Assembly: GCA_947626135.1 (NCBI GenBank)
Contig: CANQQZ010000001.1
Coordinates: 106,132-170,131, forward strand
DNA length: 64,000 nucleotides
From: an uncultured Clostridia bacterium
GTDB lineage: Bacteria; Bacillota; Clostridia; UBA1381
Direction of reading: 5' to 3'
This document shows positions 1-9,952 of the stretch, piece by piece. Position numbers and translations under genes: made by a program. A model generated the notes under the pieces. The model made no database searches and was not told where the DNA came from. It worked only from the letters and a program-made list of their open reading frames with translations. The stretch's first letter is position 1. Every line of letters starts with the position of its first letter.

Positions 1-682
1 GCTTCATTATAGGCGGCTGTATTACCGGAATAAGCGCCATATACGAATACGCCGCTATTGCTATCGCCGGAAGCAGCGCCGGCGCGAGCGTTTTCGTCAC
101 AAAAATCGCCGTCGGACCGTCAGCGCCTCCGATAATGCCTATTGATGCCGCATCCTTTACGTCAAAGCCGAGTCCCGCCGCGCCCAGGAGCAATGCCATG
201 AAGAATGCCGCAAATACTCCGAACTGCGCCGCGGCGCCTAACAATAAGCTTTTCGGGTTTGCGATAAGCGGACCGAAATCGGTCATATAGCCTATGCCCA
301 AAAATATAAGCGGCGGATAAATGCCCAGCTTTACGCCTAAGTACAGCAAATCCAGAAGCCCGCCCTGCGATGCGATAAGCTGCATATCAAGATCGTGCCC
401 GTTTATGAGATACTGCTCGTCTATAAAGAACTGCGGATGCATGAGCCTTTGAGTAAACTCCATAGGGAGATTCGTAAGGAACATGCCGAACGCGATAGGC
501 AAAAGCAGAAGCGGTTCAAATTTTTTCACGATGGCAAGATACAGCAGAATACAGGCGACTACCAGCATAAGCGGAGTACCTATCACCTGGAGCCAGTTCC
601 CCGCCGCAGCCATTTCGCCCATCTGGCGTATCATCTGCGCAAATCCCGTGTTGCTGAGGAAATTAATTATACTTTCTAACAC
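1..682 (-). CDS. Sodium ion-translocating decarboxylase subunit beta (OadB/GcdB-like), truncated by window edge
   Basis: Minus-strand reading from GTG at 682: VLESIINFLSNTGFAQMIRQ...GGADGPTAIFVTKTLAPALL; characteristic OadB motif GGADGPT. Not in ORF track because truncated. Confidence 0.85.
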   Translation of the reverse strand, partial: MLESIINFLSNTGFAQMIRQMGEMAAAGNWLQVIGTPLMLVVACILLYLAIVKKFEPLLLLPIAFGMFLTNLPMEFTQRLMHPQFFIDEQYLINGHDLDMQLIASQGGLLDLLYLGVKLGIYPPLIFLGIGYMTDFGPLIANPKSLLLGAAAQFGVFAAFFMALLLGAAGLGFDVKDAASIGIIGGADGPTAIFVTKTLAPALLPAIAIAAYSYMALIPVIQPPIMK

Positions 683-715
683 CCTTCGTCACCCTTTCCA
701 TAAATTTTATTTTGC

Positions 716-1111
716 TTAGTTTATGGAAACAAGTACGTCGCCTGTGTTAACGCTGTCACCGTTTGAAACGCTTACACCCGCGACCGTGCCGTCCACGCCC
801 GCGAATATTTCGTTTTCCATCTTCATTGCCTCAAGCACCGCCACAACGGTATCCTTTGTAACCTTATCGCCCGCTGTAACATTTATTGTCATAATTGTGC
901 CCGGCATCGGTGCTTTAACCTGCGTTGCGCCGGCTACGGGAGCCGCTTTGGGCGCTGCCGGCTTCGCCGCCGGAGCCGCCGGAGCAGGAGCGGGTGCCGG
1001 AGCTGTTTGTACGGGAGCCGCGACTGACGCGCCGCCTGTAACGCCGCCCGCTTCTTCTACTTCAACCTCATATTTTTTTCCGTTTACGGTTATATTAAAC
1101 TTTCTCATCAT
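716..1111 (-). CDS. Biotin carboxyl carrier protein of decarboxylase
   Basis: Ala/Pro linker followed by biotinyl motif VLEAMKMENEI. Confidence 0.92.
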   Translation of the reverse strand: MMRKFNITVNGKKYEVEVEEAGGVTGGASVAAPVQTAPAPAPAPAAPAAKPAAPKAAPVAGATQVKAPMPGTIMTINVTAGDKVTKDTVVAVLEAMKMENEIFAGVDGTVAGVSVSNGDSVNTGDVLVSIN

Positions 1112-1122
1112 TATTTACCTCC

Positions 1123-1500
1123 TTAAAATCTGCTGTTAATCGTTTCGCGTATTCCGGCTTTGTTCCATGCGGGCTGATTATTATCAACGCGCCGCAGGGA
1201 TTTAATTCTCAAATTATATGTCGAGGTGTTAAGACTTGCCGCTATTGCCGCAGTGATAACAGCTATCAATTCTTCGTCCTCCTGCGGTGTTTCATCGATA
1301 ACCGGCAGACTCTCTATTGCCCTTGTAAGCTCTTCCTCGGCGGCGTTTACAGCCGTGGCGGGCTTTTCCTTAGGCTTTTTGTAGAATACGGCTTTCATGA
1401 TTGAAATTACAATCATAAGGATTATCAAAACCGCGAATACAGTGGAAAGACCTATAAGCGCCGTTTGAACGCCTTCGCTCAATGCCTGTGAAATGCTCAT
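1123..1500 (-). CDS. OadG-family (gamma/delta) membrane subunit of decarboxylase
   Basis: N-terminal TM helix followed by conserved short C-terminal segment; position between carrier and carboxyltransferase genes. Confidence 0.75.
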   Translation of the reverse strand: MSISQALSEGVQTALIGLSTVFAVLIILMIVISIMKAVFYKKPKEKPATAVNAAEEELTRAIESLPVIDETPQEDEELIAVITAAIAASLNTSTYNLRIKSLRRVDNNQPAWNKAGIRETINSRF

Positions 1501-1514
1501 ATCAAATCCCCCTT

Positions 1515-3065
1515 TTATAACGGAAGATTTCCGTGCTTTTTTGCCGGACGCGTTTCACGTTTTGATTGCAGCGTCTCAAGAGCCGCTATGATACGCGGTC
1601 TTGTCGAATCCGGTTCTATCACATCATCGATGTAGCCGCGTTTTGCCGCCTCATACGGGGATGAGAATTTATCCCGGTATTCGCGTATTTTCTGCGCGCG
1701 TGTCTCGATGGGATTATCGCTTTCGGCGATTTCCTTTTTAAATATAATATTCGCTGCGCCGTCCGGTCCCATTACGGCTATTTCGGCGGTGGGCCACGCC
1801 ATAACCACGTCAGCGCCCAAATGCTTTGAACTCATGGCTATGTATGCGCCGCCGTATGCTTTTCTTAAAATAACATTTATTTTCGGTACGGTTGCCTCGG
1901 AGTAAGCGTATAAAAGCTTTGCTCCGTGACGGATAATTCCGTTATGCTCCTGCGAAACGCCGGGGAAATATCCGGGTACGTCGGTAAGAGTAACAAGCGG
2001 AATATTAAAGCTGTCACAGAAGCGTATGAACCGCGCCGCCTTGGTTGACGAGTCAACGTCGAGCGAACCGGACATAACCTTGGGCTGATTCGCGATAATG
2101 CCGACGGTCAAACCGTTCATTCTCGCGTAGCCGACTACTATATTTTTCGCAAAATTCTTGTGAACCTCAAAAAATTCGCCGTTATCGACAATTTCCGCTA
2201 TAACGCTTTTTATGTCATACGCCTTTGTCGGCTCGTCGGGTACGATTGACGCAAGCTTTTCGGAAAGCCTGTTAATGTCGTCGGTCGGCGTTATATACGG
2301 CGCTCCGTCGAGATTATTCGAGGGCAGATATGACAGCAGCTCTTTAATCTGCGCTATACATTCCTCATCGCTCTTTGCCGTAAACTGCGCAACGCCCGAT
2401 TTTTCGGAATGCGCTGACGCGCCTCCGAGCTCCTCCGCGGTGACCTCCTCGCCCGTAACTGACGATACGACCTGCGGACCTGTTATAAACATGCGGCTTG
2501 TGTCTTCAACCATAAACACATAATCCATGATGGCGGGAGAGTATACGGCGCCGCCGGCGCACGGACCCATAATAGCGCAGATTTGCGGGATAACGCCGCT
2601 GTTATGCGTATTTCTGATGAATATTTCACCAAAACCGGCGAGAGCGTCAACGCCCTCCTGTATTCTCGCGCCGCCCGAATCGTTCATTCCTACAATCGGC
2701 GCGCCGGTTTTTGCAGCCATATCCATAACTTTACATATTTTTTTCGCGTGCATTTCTCCCAGGGATCCGCCTATAACGGTGAAATCCTGAGCATATACGT
2801 ACACGAGCCGGCCGTCTACCGTGCCGTAGCCGGTAACGACGCCTTCGCCGGGAGCCTCTTTTTTGTCCATGCCGAACTCAGTGCATCTGTGAGTTACAAA
2901 AGCGTCTGTTTCCACAAAGCTGCCGGCGTCAAGGAGAAGCGAAATTCTTTCTCTTGCCGTGAGCTTTCTGGAATCATGCTGCTTTTTAACCGCAGCGGCG
3001 CCGCCGCCCTTTTCAATTACGGCTCTGCGGTACTGAAGCTCGGTCAATTTGTCGATTGTTCCCAT
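1515..3065 (-). CDS. mmdA: Carboxyltransferase, methylmalonyl-CoA decarboxylase alpha / propionyl-CoA carboxylase beta-like
   Basis: [27 protein letters not shown]..., [26 protein letters not shown]; acyl-CoA carboxyltransferase family. Confidence 0.9.
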   Translation of the reverse strand: MGTIDKLTELQYRRAVIEKGGGAAAVKKQHDSRKLTARERISLLLDAGSFVETDAFVTHRCTEFGMDKKEAPGEGVVTGYGTVDGRLVYVYAQDFTVIGGSLGEMHAKKICKVMDMAAKTGAPIVGMNDSGGARIQEGVDALAGFGEIFIRNTHNSGVIPQICAIMGPCAGGAVYSPAIMDYVFMVEDTSRMFITGPQVVSSVTGEEVTAEELGGASAHSEKSGVAQFTAKSDEECIAQIKELLSYLPSNNLDGAPYITPTDDINRLSEKLASIVPDEPTKAYDIKSVIAEIVDNGEFFEVHKNFAKNIVVGYARMNGLTVGIIANQPKVMSGSLDVDSSTKAARFIRFCDSFNIPLVTLTDVPGYFPGVSQEHNGIIRHGAKLLYAYSEATVPKINVILRKAYGGAYIAMSSKHLGADVVMAWPTAEIAVMGPDGAANIIFKKEIAESDNPIETRAQKIREYRDKFSSPYEAAKRGYIDDVIEPDSTRPRIIAALETLQSKRETRPAKKHGNLPL

Positions 3066-3251
3066 TTTTTAGCCTCCGTTATCTATAATTTGCAGATATT
3101 TAAAATTTTTACCTATTTTACACTATACCACAAACCCCCTGTTTTTGCAATGGATTTTTTGCATTTTTCGGACAGTGACTTGTTAAAAAATTATCAGTAT
3201 TTGAGGTTGATTTTGTGAAGTATATACAAATAGTTTGCTATGGGTAAAATA

Positions 3252-3279
3252 AAAGGAACCGTTATTTAACGGTTCCTTT
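3252..3279. terminator. Bidirectional intrinsic terminator-like hairpin
   Basis: AAAGGAACCGTT-attt-AACGGTTCCTTT perfect 12-bp inverted repeat. Confidence 0.75.
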
Positions 3280-3288
3280 CCGCCGATG

Positions 3289-3720
3289 TCATACGTATTT
3301 TTTCAGCTGGTTAAAATTGCGTTCCTCCATTGCAAGGAGCTTTTGCATAAGATTTTTTACAGGCTCGTCAACCTGAGTATATTCGCGGAGCTTTCTGATA
3401 GCCTGAACTATGCCCATAGCGGAGCCTTGAATAAGCATTTCGGCAATATGCGAAACGGATTTATCCCTGAGCGTCTGCATGTTTATCATAATGTATGTCC
3501 GGACGCGGTCAAAAGCCGACAAATCGTCCTCCGAGGCGCCCTGATCGCGCAGGAGCTTTTCCGCGTCGTTTTTCATGGCTGTATATTCGTTTTTCTGCGT
3601 GTCAAGCTGATGGATAAATTCCGTATCGTCTGTTATTTCCATCAGCTTTGAAATGGAATTAACGCCCATCTCAGCGTTTTGGTAAACGTAATTTAGGAGT
3701 TCCTCGTTATCCTTTTCCAT
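3289..3720 (-). CDS. Hypothetical protein, helical
   Basis: Intact ORF in operon-like context; no confident family. Confidence 0.6.
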   Translation of the reverse strand: MEKDNEELLNYVYQNAEMGVNSISKLMEITDDTEFIHQLDTQKNEYTAMKNDAEKLLRDQGASEDDLSAFDRVRTYIMINMQTLRDKSVSHIAEMLIQGSAMGIVQAIRKLREYTQVDEPVKNLMQKLLAMEERNFNQLKKYV

Positions 3721-3740
3721 TTATAATCACCTCGTGATTA

Positions 3741-4376
3741 TTATGTGAGGAGCTCCTTTATTTTATCCGCGATTGCAGCTGCGAGTTTTGCGTGATTTTC
3801 GCTGTCCATATGCACGCCGTCAAGATCGGACGCATGGGCGTAATCCGCGGCATTTAAAAAGCCGCATTGATTCTTTTCGGCGACAGCTTTGAATTTCGGC
3901 GCCAGCTGCTTTGACAGTCCGCACGCGCGTATACCGCCGTAGAGAGGAGCGAACGTTTCGCTCTCAGCGACCGACGGGGATATTAAAATCGGGGAAACGA
4001 TGAGGATTTTGCAGTCAACACATTCCCGCGCGAGCTTAATAAGCGTTTCGATTCCGCGGGCACTGTCATCCGCGCCGGCATGCGCGCCGAGCAGCAGGTC
4101 GTTCGTGCCGAGCATTATGATAAGCAAATCGAACGGCTTGTGAGTGCACAGGACCGGCTTTATAACAGTGGAGCCTTCCCAGCCATCGGCATTGGTATCA
4201 ACGGAAAAAACACTCGTTCGTCCGCACAAGCCTTCCTCTATAATCTCATAGCCCTCGCCGAGGATCGGGCGTATAAGCCTTGTCCAGCGGTTTTCGAGCC
4301 TGCTGCCGTCCGCGGGATCGTGACCGTAGGTATTGGAGTCACCGAAGCATACTATCCTTTTCATATATACATCCAT
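3741..4376 (-). CDS. SGNH/GDSL hydrolase
   Basis: MKRIVCFGDSNTYG block I and IIMLGTND block; likely start at 4376 or 4364. Confidence 0.85.
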   Translation of the reverse strand: MDVYMKRIVCFGDSNTYGHDPADGSRLENRWTRLIRPILGEGYEIIEEGLCGRTSVFSVDTNADGWEGSTVIKPVLCTHKPFDLLIIMLGTNDLLLGAHAGADDSARGIETLIKLARECVDCKILIVSPILISPSVAESETFAPLYGGIRACGLSKQLAPKFKAVAEKNQCGFLNAADYAHASDLDGVHMDSENHAKLAAAIADKIKELLT

Positions 4377-4521
4377 AGCCTTTCCGCCCGCGGATATTAA
4401 AGAAAACAAACGTCTCGCCGCGGGCTGATAAGACGTTAAACGCGCATTTTAAAGCCGCCTGATAAAGCATACCGGCAGCTGAGGTTCAGCATGTTTTGCT
4501 TATTTGCTTTATGACGGAATT

Positions 4522-4598
4522 ATAACACATAAATTTCCAAAAAACAATAATATCTGCCAATTAAATCATAAAAATCACTTGACGGTTTTATGTGTTAT
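4522..4598. promoter_or_regulatory. 12-bp inverted repeat pair (ATAACACATAAA / TTTATGTGTTAT), distal copy inside the promoter spacer
   Basis: Perfect arms 4522-4533 and 4587-4598; TTGACG 4579-4584, TATATT 4601-4606. Confidence 0.55.
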
Positions 4599-4630
4599 GG
4601 TATATTATATGGGAAACGGCTTTTTGAGAG

Positions 4631-6958
4631 GTGCATAATATGAACGCAATTAAAATTAACACGAAAAAAAGACTGTTTCCCACAGGCGATTTGTGGGGAA
4701 TATTTTTTGAGGATATAAATCATGCGGCTGACGGCGGACTGTATCCGGAGATGGTACGAAACCGCGCGTTCGAGTTCTGCGCAATGGATGCTCCCGGCTA
4801 TAACGCCATGACGGCGTGGGAAATACGGGGCGGCGGAGAGACCGAAATAAAAAACGGCGGGGGAATAAGCGATAAAAATACGCACTTCGCCGTATTAAAA
4901 ACGGAATCAAGACTGTCGATTGTAAATACGGGCTTTAACGGAGGCTTGAGTCTTGAAAAGGGCGAAAGGTATAATTATTCGCTGTATCTTAAAGGAAGCG
5001 CGGACAGAGTGTCGTTTTCGGTTGAGGATGCGGAGGGAAAAAATTATTATTCGGAGGATATCCGCATTACGGATGAATGGCAAAAATATTCCGGCTCCTT
5101 TACGGCTGAGGAAACCGACCATACGGCGCGCGCGGCTGTCAGCGCGGAAAACGGAGAAATATGCGTAACATTTTTGTCCGTCATGCCCGATAGAACATTT
5201 ATGGGACACGGACTAAGGCTTGATTTGGCGGGTATGCTCGCGGAATTAAAGCCGAAATTCATGCGTTTTCCGGGCGGATGCCTGACGCATGACGGCTCAA
5301 TGAACAAAAACGACAGAAATTCGCTGTATCGCTGGGTCAACACGATCGGACCCATAGAGGAGCGCCCGCCGCGCCGTAATAATTGGGGATATAATCAGAC
5401 GGCGGGTCTTGGCTTTTTCGAGTATTTTCAATTCTGCGAGGATATAGGCGCAAAAGCCGTGCCGGTTGTTTCGGGAGGCTGGAACCCGCACGATCATACG
5501 GGCGTTCCTGTAGAGGACATAGACGAGTTTGTGGATGAGACACTCGCGCTGATAGAATTTGCCAATGGAGACGAGACGACGCAATGGGGCGGGAAGCGCG
5601 CCGCAATGGGACATAAGGAGCCGTTTAATCTTGAATATATAGCTATAGGCAACGAGGAGGTTGCCGACGGCTTTTTTGACCGCTATCCGTATTTTCATAA
5701 CGCGGTGAGGGAAAGATATCCCGATATAAAAATAATAGCGACAAGCGGCCCGTGGTGCGACGGCTACGATTTTGAATACGGCTGGTCGGAAGCAAAAAAG
5801 CACGGCGCGGACATAGTGGACGAGCATTATTATATGCATCCCGAATGGTTTTTGACAAATATAGACCGTTACAGAAAATATGACAGAAGCGGTCCCAAGG
5901 TGTTCATAGGAGAATTTGCCTCGTGGGGAAACAGGTATGAAAACGCGCTTGCTGAGGCGTGCTATATGACGAGCGTCGAAAATAACGCGGACGTTGTTTC
6001 GCTTGCGTGCTACGCGCCGCTTTTCGCCAATGCGGATTATGTGAATTGGTCGCCGGATATGATTTGGTACGACAATCATAAATCCTACGGAACACCGAAT
6101 TATTATGTGCAGCAAATGTTCATGGCGCACCAGCCTGATTATGTGGTTGAGAGCGAGGCTGAAAACGACGCTCCGAACGAGCCTGTCGAGCTTCCCGAAA
6201 TATCGGGTCGGTGCGGCGTATCCTTGCAGAAAACAGCGGCGGAATTTTACGGCGTTTATGTAAACGGCGAACTGCAAACGGATCTTTACGCGGCGACAAA
6301 CGTCAACTGGAGCGTTAAGGATGGCAGATACGCGTTTGAGGAAACAAGCGAAATGCCGGTATCGCTGTTCTTCGAGCCGCTCTCCGACGGCGCGTCAATA
6401 AAATTGAAGGCGAAAAAGCTTTCCGGACGGGAGGGCTTCAGAATAATATTCGGCGCGAAAAATAACAAGAGCTATTATTTCTGGGAAATAGGCGGCTGGA
6501 TGAACGACGTGTCGATGGTAAACAAAATGAAAGGCGACAAGGGCGCGGGCGTAACGGTCGGCAGACATATACATATTGAAACCGGACGCGAATATGAAAT
6601 AGAAGTCGAGGCTAAGGGCAATCATTTTATCTGCCGGCTCGACGGAGAGGTTTATCATGACTTTGAGGAAAAGCGCGGCGAGATAAGACCGATATATCTC
6701 ACAGCCGGAGTCACGGACAATAAAACGATAATAAAAGCGGCGAATTACAAAGAAGAAGAATATCCGGCGCAGATAGCTCTTGACAAAAGCGTGTCAAAAA
6801 TACGCGTTACCCAACTGATTTCCGACGATATGAGCGCGGAGAACAGCTTTGGTGAGCCGGAGAAAATACATCCGGTATCGACGGAGCTTGACGTGACGGG
6901 GGAGAGCTTTCAATATACCTTCCCGGGACGTTCGGTAACGGTTATGGAAATCGAATAA
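4631..6958 (+). CDS. Alpha-L-arabinofuranosidase (GH51-like)
   Basis: GDLWGIFFEDINHAADGGLYPEMVRNRAFE, MRFPGGCLTHD, EYIAIGNEE, KVFIGEFASWG. Confidence 0.9.
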   Translation: MHNMNAIKINTKKRLFPTGDLWGIFFEDINHAADGGLYPEMVRNRAFEFCAMDAPGYNAMTAWEIRGGGETEIKNGGGISDKNTHFAVLKTESRLSIVNTGFNGGLSLEKGERYNYSLYLKGSADRVSFSVEDAEGKNYYSEDIRITDEWQKYSGSFTAEETDHTARAAVSAENGEICVTFLSVMPDRTFMGHGLRLDLAGMLAELKPKFMRFPGGCLTHDGSMNKNDRNSLYRWVNTIGPIEERPPRRNNWGYNQTAGLGFFEYFQFCEDIGAKAVPVVSGGWNPHDHTGVPVEDIDEFVDETLALIEFANGDETTQWGGKRAAMGHKEPFNLEYIAIGNEEVADGFFDRYPYFHNAVRERYPDIKIIATSGPWCDGYDFEYGWSEAKKHGADIVDEHYYMHPEWFLTNIDRYRKYDRSGPKVFIGEFASWGNRYENALAEACYMTSVENNADVVSLACYAPLFANADYVNWSPDMIWYDNHKSYGTPNYYVQQMFMAHQPDYVVESEAENDAPNEPVELPEISGRCGVSLQKTAAEFYGVYVNGELQTDLYAATNVNWSVKDGRYAFEETSEMPVSLFFEPLSDGASIKLKAKKLSGREGFRIIFGAKNNKSYYFWEIGGWMNDVSMVNKMKGDKGAGVTVGRHIHIETGREYEIEVEAKGNHFICRLDGEVYHDFEEKRGEIRPIYLTAGVTDNKTIIKAANYKEEEYPAQIALDKSVSKIRVTQLISDDMSAENSFGEPEKIHPVSTELDVTGESFQYTFPGRSVTVMEIE

Positions 6959-6981
6959 AATATATACGGAGGCGGAAAAAA

Positions 6982-7752
6982 ATGGATGTTAAATGTGTGG
7001 AGATCAAACGCGACGGACTAACGCTCAGGGGCGATTTAAGAGTGCCGGAGGGTAAGGACAAATGCCCGGTTGTTATAATTTTTCACGGGTTCATGGCGTC
7101 TCGCGGCTATGGCGAAAAGAGCAGCATGTTCGAGCGCATAGCGGACGAATGCGTCAAGCGGGGCATTGCGGCTGTGAAATTTGACTTTGACGGTCACGGC
7201 GAGAGCGGCGGAGAATTTTCGGATATGAATGTTTACAGTGAGATTCTCGACGCGGCAAAGATTGTGGATTATGTGAGAAGTCTGCCGTTTGTGACGGATA
7301 TTTACGCGGCGGGTCACTCGCAGGGAGCGCTCGTGGGCGGCATGATTGCGGGAATGTACAGGGAATATATATCAAAGCTTGTTATGATAGCGCCTGCGGC
7401 AACCTTGAAGGATGACGCGCTTGCGGGATCGCTTTTCGGCACTCCATATGACAGCTACAATTTGCCGGAATACATATCGGTTACAAACGATAAAGGACAG
7501 AGCTTTAAAACGGGAAATCTTTATTTCAGGATAGCTAAAACGCTGCCCATATATGAAACCACAGAGCTGTTTACCGGTAAAATGCTCATAATACACGGAA
7601 GCGATGACCAGGCGGTCGGTGTGATAGGCTCGCGCAGATACAAGGAGCGTATGCCGCGTGCCGAGCTTATAATAGTGGACGGCGCGGATCACGGCTTTAC
7701 GGGTAAGCTTGATTTTGTGGCGGAAAAGACGGCGGATTTTCTTGCGGAATAG
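6982..7752 (+). CDS. Alpha/beta hydrolase
   Basis: VVIIFHGF, AAGHSQGALVGG, IIHGSDDQAV, DGADHGF. Confidence 0.88.
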   Translation: MDVKCVEIKRDGLTLRGDLRVPEGKDKCPVVIIFHGFMASRGYGEKSSMFERIADECVKRGIAAVKFDFDGHGESGGEFSDMNVYSEILDAAKIVDYVRSLPFVTDIYAAGHSQGALVGGMIAGMYREYISKLVMIAPAATLKDDALAGSLFGTPYDSYNLPEYISVTNDKGQSFKTGNLYFRIAKTLPIYETTELFTGKMLIIHGSDDQAVGVIGSRRYKERMPRAELIIVDGADHGFTGKLDFVAEKTADFLAE

Positions 7753-7770
7753 TTTCGGGGAGACGGCATA

Positions 7771-8604
7771 ATGGAGAGGTTTGACGGAATACTTTTATGC
7801 ACTGACCTTGATGATACTCTGCTTACGCGCGATAAAAGGGTGTCGGAGAAAAATGTAAATGCGCTGCGTTATTTTATGGATAACGGAGGAATGTTTACGT
7901 TTGCTACGGGACGCGTGCCGCGCGGCGCAAAGCTTGTGCGTAAATATATAGAACCCAACGCTCCAATGGTATGTGCGAACGGGGCGGCGATTTACGATTT
8001 TAAAACAGGGAAATTTTTATGGAGCCTGAAGCTCGATAAGGGTATAAACGATGTAATCGGGTATGTTTACGAGCACTTTCCCTCCGCCGGCGTTGAAGCG
8101 AGCTCAGAGGATACAGTGTATTTTTGCAGAACAAACAGGATTGTGGAGGAGCACAAGCATCTGGAAAAATTTCCGGATATGTATATTGACTATCAAAATC
8201 TGCCCGAACGCATACTGAAGGTGATTTTCATGGTTGAGGAAAACGAGCTCGATGCATTTAAAAGTCTGATACGCGGCACAAGCTTCCCGGAAAGGTACAG
8301 CTTTATTCAGTCGAGTCCGTGGTACTACGAGCTTTTGCCGAAGAACGCGTCAAAGGGAGCCGGATTAAAAAAGTTAAAGGAACTTACGGGAGCGCGGTTT
8401 TCGGTTGCGATGGGTGACAATGAAAACGATTTATCGCTTATGACGGGAGCGGATTTGGGTATCGCCGTGGCGAATGCGGCGGACTGCGTGAAACGCGCCG
8501 CGGGATACATAACCGAAAATGACAACAATCACGACGCTGTATTTGAGGTCATAAGCAAGCTTCGCGGCGGAGATATTAAGATAGTGAACAAACATATCGG
8601 ATGA
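7771..8604 (+). CDS. HAD-superfamily Cof-type phosphatase
   Basis: LLCTDLDDTLLTRDKRVS, FATGR, AMGDNENDLSLMTGADLGIAVANA. Confidence 0.9.
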   Translation: MERFDGILLCTDLDDTLLTRDKRVSEKNVNALRYFMDNGGMFTFATGRVPRGAKLVRKYIEPNAPMVCANGAAIYDFKTGKFLWSLKLDKGINDVIGYVYEHFPSAGVEASSEDTVYFCRTNRIVEEHKHLEKFPDMYIDYQNLPERILKVIFMVEENELDAFKSLIRGTSFPERYSFIQSSPWYYELLPKNASKGAGLKKLKELTGARFSVAMGDNENDLSLMTGADLGIAVANAADCVKRAAGYITENDNNHDAVFEVISKLRGGDIKIVNKHIG

Positions 8605-8703
8605 GCCGAATACACAAACAGCCCGTGCGCGGATTATGCGGCGGGCTGTTCTGACGCTTAATTCGGGCAGAAGATATGCCGTTACCGCCGGCCATTTTTT
8701 GCG

Positions 8704-9165
8704 TTACTCGCTGACCATACGTCTCATAATACGCATGAGCCGCGGTCGGTTATACCTTTGAATTATAATATACGGAATATTTCCGACCGCATAGCACACG
8801 CAGCATACAATACCGCCTATGCTTTGCCAGACAACTATCATACCCAGTGACAGAATCATAAGCGCGTAATGCGCCGCCTCCGCCACACAAGTTTCCGCGA
8901 CGAGTCTGCCGATGTCTTCGGCTGTTTCGCTGCCGCGCAAACGTTTGGCGATCATAATTTTTATATATTTGCTCATATCCGGCAATTTATTTTTCCATTT
9001 GTTTATATGCAGGCTGTTGTATATTTTCCCGCCGTTTTCCCATTTACGCTCCGCGAACAGCGCGCTGTCGGGATTAAACCACCTCCTCGGCAGCATAAAG
9101 CCGATAATCAGCACGGCAAGAGAGCATACAGCGCCGTATACGGCGTCATAAATGATATTACGCAT
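8704..9165 (-). CDS. Glycosyl-4,4'-diaponeurosporenoate acyltransferase (CrtO)-like membrane protein
   Basis: WFNPDSALFAERKWENGGKIYNSLHINKWKNKLPDM; HxxxWxxxLPNIPYIIIQRYNRPR. Confidence 0.7.
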   Translation of the reverse strand: MRNIIYDAVYGAVCSLAVLIIGFMLPRRWFNPDSALFAERKWENGGKIYNSLHINKWKNKLPDMSKYIKIMIAKRLRGSETAEDIGRLVAETCVAEAAHYALMILSLGMIVVWQSIGGIVCCVCYAVGNIPYIIIQRYNRPRLMRIMRRMVSE

Positions 9166-9246
9166 TATATCCTCCGTCGAATCTTGTATATTCTTATTAT
9201 ATCATGCGAGGATACATTTTGCAATATAAATCATGTGTATTTTCGG

Positions 9247-9789
9247 TTAAATAATATTTGCTTTTATAAGAGCGCGCCGCACGGCGTATGAAAGATAAGA
9301 CGCAGCCAATGCCTTTAAGATGTCAACCGGTATAAACGGAAGCACACATACCGTAAGAGCGTATTTTAGACCGACCGTCTGCACAAGCATAAACTGGATC
9401 GTTCCCATTGCGTAGCACAGCGCCGTTCCGGCGAGAACCGCCAAAAAATACCTGGCAACAATACGATATTTGCTCTGCGGCATATTAAGAGTAAGAAGCC
9501 CTATAAGAGCGGTCATGGGAATGTATGACCATATATAGCCTCCCGTCGGACCGACAAGCGGAGCGATGCCTCCGCGAAAGCCTGTGAATACCGGAACGCC
9601 GACCGCTCCAATAAGCACAAACAGCGAAACGGACGCCGTACCGTATTTTAACCCGAGTATTCCGGCCGCGAGCATAACGCCGAACAGTCCCATCGATATC
9701 GGCACCGGTTCAATGGGAACCGACATTACGGAGAATACACATAAAATTCCCGCGAATACAGCGCATATTACGATGCTTTTTGTTTTCAT
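9247..9789 (-). CDS. bioY: Biotin transporter BioY
   Basis: BioY motifs: PIEPVPISMGLFGVMLAAGILGLKYGTASV, GGYIWSY, LPFIPVDILKA. Confidence 0.9.
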   Translation of the reverse strand: MKTKSIVICAVFAGILCVFSVMSVPIEPVPISMGLFGVMLAAGILGLKYGTASVSLFVLIGAVGVPVFTGFRGGIAPLVGPTGGYIWSYIPMTALIGLLTLNMPQSKYRIVARYFLAVLAGTALCYAMGTIQFMLVQTVGLKYALTVCVLPFIPVDILKALAASYLSYAVRRALIKANII

Positions 9790-9952
9790 AGACTATCCCT
9801 CCCAAAAATTATGTCTTTAAAATTGTAACAGAAGCAAGGACGATTGTCAACCATTATTTTTCGGCATGGTTTACAATTATTTTTTTGCTTCCGCAAAAAG
9901 CGTTGTAAATGGGAGGAAAAATGTGGTACAATGTAATTCGGAGAGTGATAAT

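Noticed and set aside
5297-6277. 326-aa minus-strand ORF opposite the arabinofuranosidase
   Set aside because: Antisense shadow ORF; composition is Arg/His/Ile-rich and lacks domain signatures, whereas the plus strand encodes clear GH51-like motifs.
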